Shown here: positions 7,882-10,194 of the stretch, piece by piece
Layout: every line of letters starts with the position of its first letter
How positions within the stretch are numbered: position 1 is the stretch's first letter
Source: Bacteroidales bacterium
GTDB lineage: Bacteria; Bacteroidota; Bacteroidia; Bacteroidales; UBA932
Direction: 5' to 3'
DNA: 10,194 nt
NCBI GenBank assembly: GCA_024401945.1
Contig: JAKSKC010000044.1
Location: 1-10,194, forward strand
Position numbers and translations under genes: made by a program
Notes under the pieces: generated by a model
What the model was told of the DNA's origin: nothing
The model's database searches: none
What the model saw: only the letters and a program-made list of their open reading frames with translations

Positions 7882-8518
7882 AGAATCTGTATCCGACTCC
7901 GAGCTTGAGCCCGAAGAATTCTGTACCTATACCGAACTTCGCGCTTCCGAAGACCTTTCCCCCGAATTCGAATCCGAGAGGGTTCACCTGAATGGCCGGC
8001 TGCACTTTCTGTTCTTCATAACTGCCGGGATAGATGGCCACGCCGACTCCCAGACTTGAATAGAACTTGAATTTGCTGCGGTTGACGTACATCAGCCTGG
8101 CTTCAGGCATCAGCTGTATGGCACAGGCGAACACGGTGGATATCTTCGTTCCCGTGTCCCCGTTGAATTTGTCGGTCCATAAAGGAGTCAGGCTCAGGTC
8201 GATATCTGTGCTGAACCATCTGCCGATGTTCCATCCGAATTCGCCGGATATGGTTCCGGTGGAACGGAAATCACTGAAATAATCCGTGTATATGTCCTTC
8301 ACCGGAGTATCCGTGGAAAAGGCGTAATCACTATGCCTGAGGCCGGGGATGAAATTGTTGAACTGCACCCAGGGATATCCCCCCCAGCCTATGCTGGCCC
8401 AATGTTCCGTAAGGTCCGCGCTTCTGTCCCTGTCGCCGGATGTCCTTGCGAAAGAAGCGATGCCCGTTGACAAAGCAACGAGCACCGCTACAGTTTTCAT
8501 AAACACTCTCATACGCAT
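7880..8518 (-). CDS. Predicted outer-membrane β-barrel protein
   Basis: A small protein (212 residues from ATG 8518) with a signal peptide and alternating-pattern β-strands typical of an eight-to-ten-stranded outer-membrane barrel. Strand-like segments include GEFGWNIGRWFSTDIDLSLT (about 92-111), KFKFYSSLGVGVAIYP and FGLKLGVGYRF. The chain ends in an aromatic residue (F) in a GxGYRF context, the usual C-terminal signature for barrel insertion. Family assignment beyond 'outer membrane beta-barrel protein' is not possible by eye; a structural or porin-like role is inference. Three in-frame ATGs compete (8518, 8512, 8500). The last gives the cleanest signal peptide (MKTVAVLVALSTGIASFA), so the true start may be 8500. 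It lies 33 bases downstream of the ligase gene on the same strand. That AT-rich gap has no TAnnTTTG match, so it may be co-transcribed with the ligase. Confidence 0.8.
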   Translation of the reverse strand: MRMRVFMKTVAVLVALSTGIASFARTSGDRDRSADLTEHWASIGWGGYPWVQFNNFIPGLRHSDYAFSTDTPVKDIYTDYFSDFRSTGTISGEFGWNIGRWFSTDIDLSLTPLWTDKFNGDTGTKISTVFACAIQLMPEARLMYVNRSKFKFYSSLGVGVAIYPGSYEEQKVQPAIQVNPLGFEFGGKVFGSAKFGIGTEFFGLKLGVGYRF

Positions 8519-8551
8519 TATATGATGAGTTTTATTTTGTAAAAGTTGCAG

Positions 8552-10194
8552 CTATTTGTATAAAAATCTTTTTATGCTCATTTTCGGGGTCTTCTCGAAC
8601 GGGGCGAGCACGACCTCCACCTTGGCTATCTGGCTGTATGACGGAAGCACCCTGTTTGAGGCTATCCTCACTGTCTCGGGGATGTCGGAAACCGCTTCCT
8701 CATCCAGATTTCCCTTCCTGATGGCATCCTTGTCCAGATAGATCAGGGCCACGAGCCTGCTGTTGCGGTCCACCACCACCGATTCGGCCACATAGGCCTG
8801 GCTGTTGACAATTGTCTCAACCTCCTCCGGGTAGATGTTCTGTCCGTTTGCGCTGAGTATCATATTCTTGCTGCGGCCCTTGATGAATATGTTGCCATCC
8901 TTGTCAATTATTCCGAGGTCGCCGGTCTTGAGGAATCCGTCCTCCGTGAAAGCGTTCCTGTTGGCATCCGGGTTCTCAAAATACCCGCTGCAGATGTTTG
9001 TGCCCCTGGCCTGTATCTCTCCTGCAATGTGCTGCGGATCCTCCGAATCTATCCTCACTTCGCATCCTGCCACCGCCTTTCCGCAGGAACCCAGCTTGAA
9101 TGATTTCCAGTCTTCGTATGCCAGCAGCGGAGCCGCCTCTGTCATCCCGTATCCCACGCAGTACGGCAGACGAATCTTCTTGAATACCTTCTCCACTTCC
9201 GGATTGAGACCTGCTCCTCCCATTATGAAATGTCTTACCTGTCCTCCGAACGCTTCCTGCAGTTTTTCTCCTATCTTCTTGTATATTACAGAGTTGATGA
9301 TAGGAATGTGGAGCAGTCCCTTCACAGGATACCTGCTTATCGCCGGTTTGATGCTGGATTTGTAGACCTTCTCCATCACCAGAGGAACGGTAGCCACCAT
9401 GAACGGGCGCACTTCCTTCATAGCCTTCAGAAGCAGGGTAGGAGACGGTGTCTTGCCGAGGAACTGTATCGTGCTTCCGAAACACAGAGGGAAGATGAGT
9501 TCTATGGCAAGTCCGTATATGTGCCCCATAGGAAGCATAGAGACTACGGAATCCCCGGCTCTGACCGGGACTTCCGAAATTGCGAAGTCAACCGTGGCGT
9601 CGAAGCATTCATACCTGATCATCACGCCCTTCGGCGCGCTGGTCGTGCCGGAAGTGTAGTTGATGACCGCAAGCTCCTTTCCGTCCGGGATGTCGAACCT
9701 TATGTTCTCCCTGTTGTACCCGAGAGGATAGCGGTTGCTGAACTCGGCGAATACCGATTCGAATGCAGTCCGTGTCTCTTCGTCCCTGGAATAGAGGAGG
9801 GTGAAATCATTGACGGCAACTACGGCCTTGATCCCTGGCATCCTGCTTATGTCGAGATGCTCCCAGATGTCGCTGTCGGTGAAGAGCACCAGGCTTTTGG
9901 AGTTGTCCACCAGGTAGTTTATGCTATCGCTGGTGAAGTCGCAAAGAATAGGCACCACTACGGTACCGTAAGTGTTGACGGCAAAGAAACTTATAGCCCA
10001 TCTTGCGCTGTTCTTGGCACACAGGCTTATATGGTCTCCTTTATTTATTCCGGCTTTCCTGAAGAAGATCTGGAGCTTCTCCATGTTTTCGGCGAACTCC
10101 CGGAAAGTGAACTGCTCTCCGTTGAAATTGCCGAGCGCCGTCTTGTCCCAGTTTTCCTTTATCGCCGTTTCCAGCCTTTTCAAATACCTTTCCA
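8552..10194 (-). CDS. AMP-dependent long-chain fatty acid-CoA ligase (5' end at window edge)
   Basis: Member of the adenylate-forming (ANL) superfamily, predicted to activate a fatty acid with ATP and then transfer it to CoA at the cytoplasmic membrane. Counting from an in-frame TTG at 10183, motifs are A3 YTSGTTSAPKG (176-186), MLPMGHIYG (216-224), A5 GYGMTE (344-349), A7 KTGDLG (419-424) and A8 GRSKNMIL (437-444) followed by ANGQNIYPEEVE. The C-terminal A10 motif reads KTPKMSIKRF, with serine where the catalytic lysine normally lies. The frame stays open through the right edge (ERYLKRLE), and the last two bases, CA, would complete an ATG on the minus strand if the next base is T. I therefore treat the 5' end as partial, not as a TTG start. 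The long-chain substrate is a family inference. An acyl-ACP or aryl substrate, or acyl transfer to another carrier, cannot be excluded. Confidence 0.88.
   Translation of the reverse strand, partial: ERYLKRLETAIKENWDKTALGNFNGEQFTFREFAENMEKLQIFFRKAGINKGDHISLCAKNSARWAISFFAVNTYGTVVVPILCDFTSDSINYLVDNSKSLVLFTDSDIWEHLDISRMPGIKAVVAVNDFTLLYSRDEETRTAFESVFAEFSNRYPLGYNRENIRFDIPDGKELAVINYTSGTTSAPKGVMIRYECFDATVDFAISEVPVRAGDSVVSMLPMGHIYGLAIELIFPLCFGSTIQFLGKTPSPTLLLKAMKEVRPFMVATVPLVMEKVYKSSIKPAISRYPVKGLLHIPIINSVIYKKIGEKLQEAFGGQVRHFIMGGAGLNPEVEKVFKKIRLPYCVGYGMTEAAPLLAYEDWKSFKLGSCGKAVAGCEVRIDSEDPQHIAGEIQARGTNICSGYFENPDANRNAFTEDGFLKTGDLGIIDKDGNIFIKGRSKNMILSANGQNIYPEEVETIVNSQAYVAESVVVDRNSRLVALIYLDKDAIRKGNLDEEAVSDIPETVRIASNRVLPSYSQIAKVEVVLAPFEKTPKMSIKRFLYK

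Noticed and set aside
8519..8551. Promoter or terminator in the gap between the ligase and β-barrel genes
   Set aside because: The gap is AT-rich but has no TAnnTTTG on the minus strand and no stable hairpin followed by a T run.
10181..10183. TTG at 10183 as the ligase start
   Set aside because: The frame stays open to the window edge as ERYLKRLE, and the final CA fits an ATG just beyond it. A TTG start is only the last start codon inside the window.
1..10194. tRNA, rRNA, CRISPR arrays, insertion sequences, riboswitches
   Set aside because: Reading both strands showed no cloverleaf-like segment, regularly spaced repeats, terminal inverted repeats or transposase motifs. Genes fill nearly every base.

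Overview
The window is a gene-dense piece of a bacterial chromosome, most likely from the order Bacteroidales. The evidence is a Bacteroidetes-style outer-membrane β-barrel protein next to an SPII lipoprotein, a RelA/SpoT protein of the form seen in that phylum, few Shine-Dalgarno sequences, and one exact match to the Bacteroidetes -7 promoter element (TAnnTTTG). Base composition looks moderately GC-rich and even throughout. I see no mobile element, RNA gene, CRISPR array or prophage gene, and no gene-free stretch longer than about 40 bases.

Layout. (1) Bases 1-2848, + strand: the tail of an unidentified gene, then rnz (tRNA 3' processing), a secreted GH73 glucosaminidase with two LysM domains, and mltG (endolytic murein transglycosylase). 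Stops and starts overlap or nearly touch (TGATG, GTGA, then a 10-base gap), so this looks like one translationally coupled operon with two peptidoglycan-cutting enzymes. (2) Bases 2849-4933, - strand: a long RelA/SpoT homologue with an intact-looking (p)ppGpp synthetase site and a visibly degraded hydrolase site. It abuts mltG tail to tail with no spare base. (3) Bases 4972-7113, + strand: uvrB, divergent from the RelA/SpoT gene across a 38-base gap that holds candidate promoter elements for both. (4) Bases 7110-10194, - strand: an AMP-dependent fatty acid-CoA ligase running to the window edge, then a small predicted outer-membrane β-barrel protein, then a lipoprotein that I do not recognise. 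The lipoprotein has an unusually strong Shine-Dalgarno sequence overlapping the stop of the barrel gene.

Most of the window is housekeeping: tRNA maturation, wall remodelling, stringent response, nucleotide excision repair and fatty-acid activation. I found no clear new multi-gene system. The best leads are an RNase Z that appears to lack the tRNA-binding exosite arm, the degraded hydrolase site of the RelA/SpoT protein, the packed divergent promoter region, a ligase whose A10 catalytic lysine position reads as serine, and the uncharacterised barrel-lipoprotein pair.
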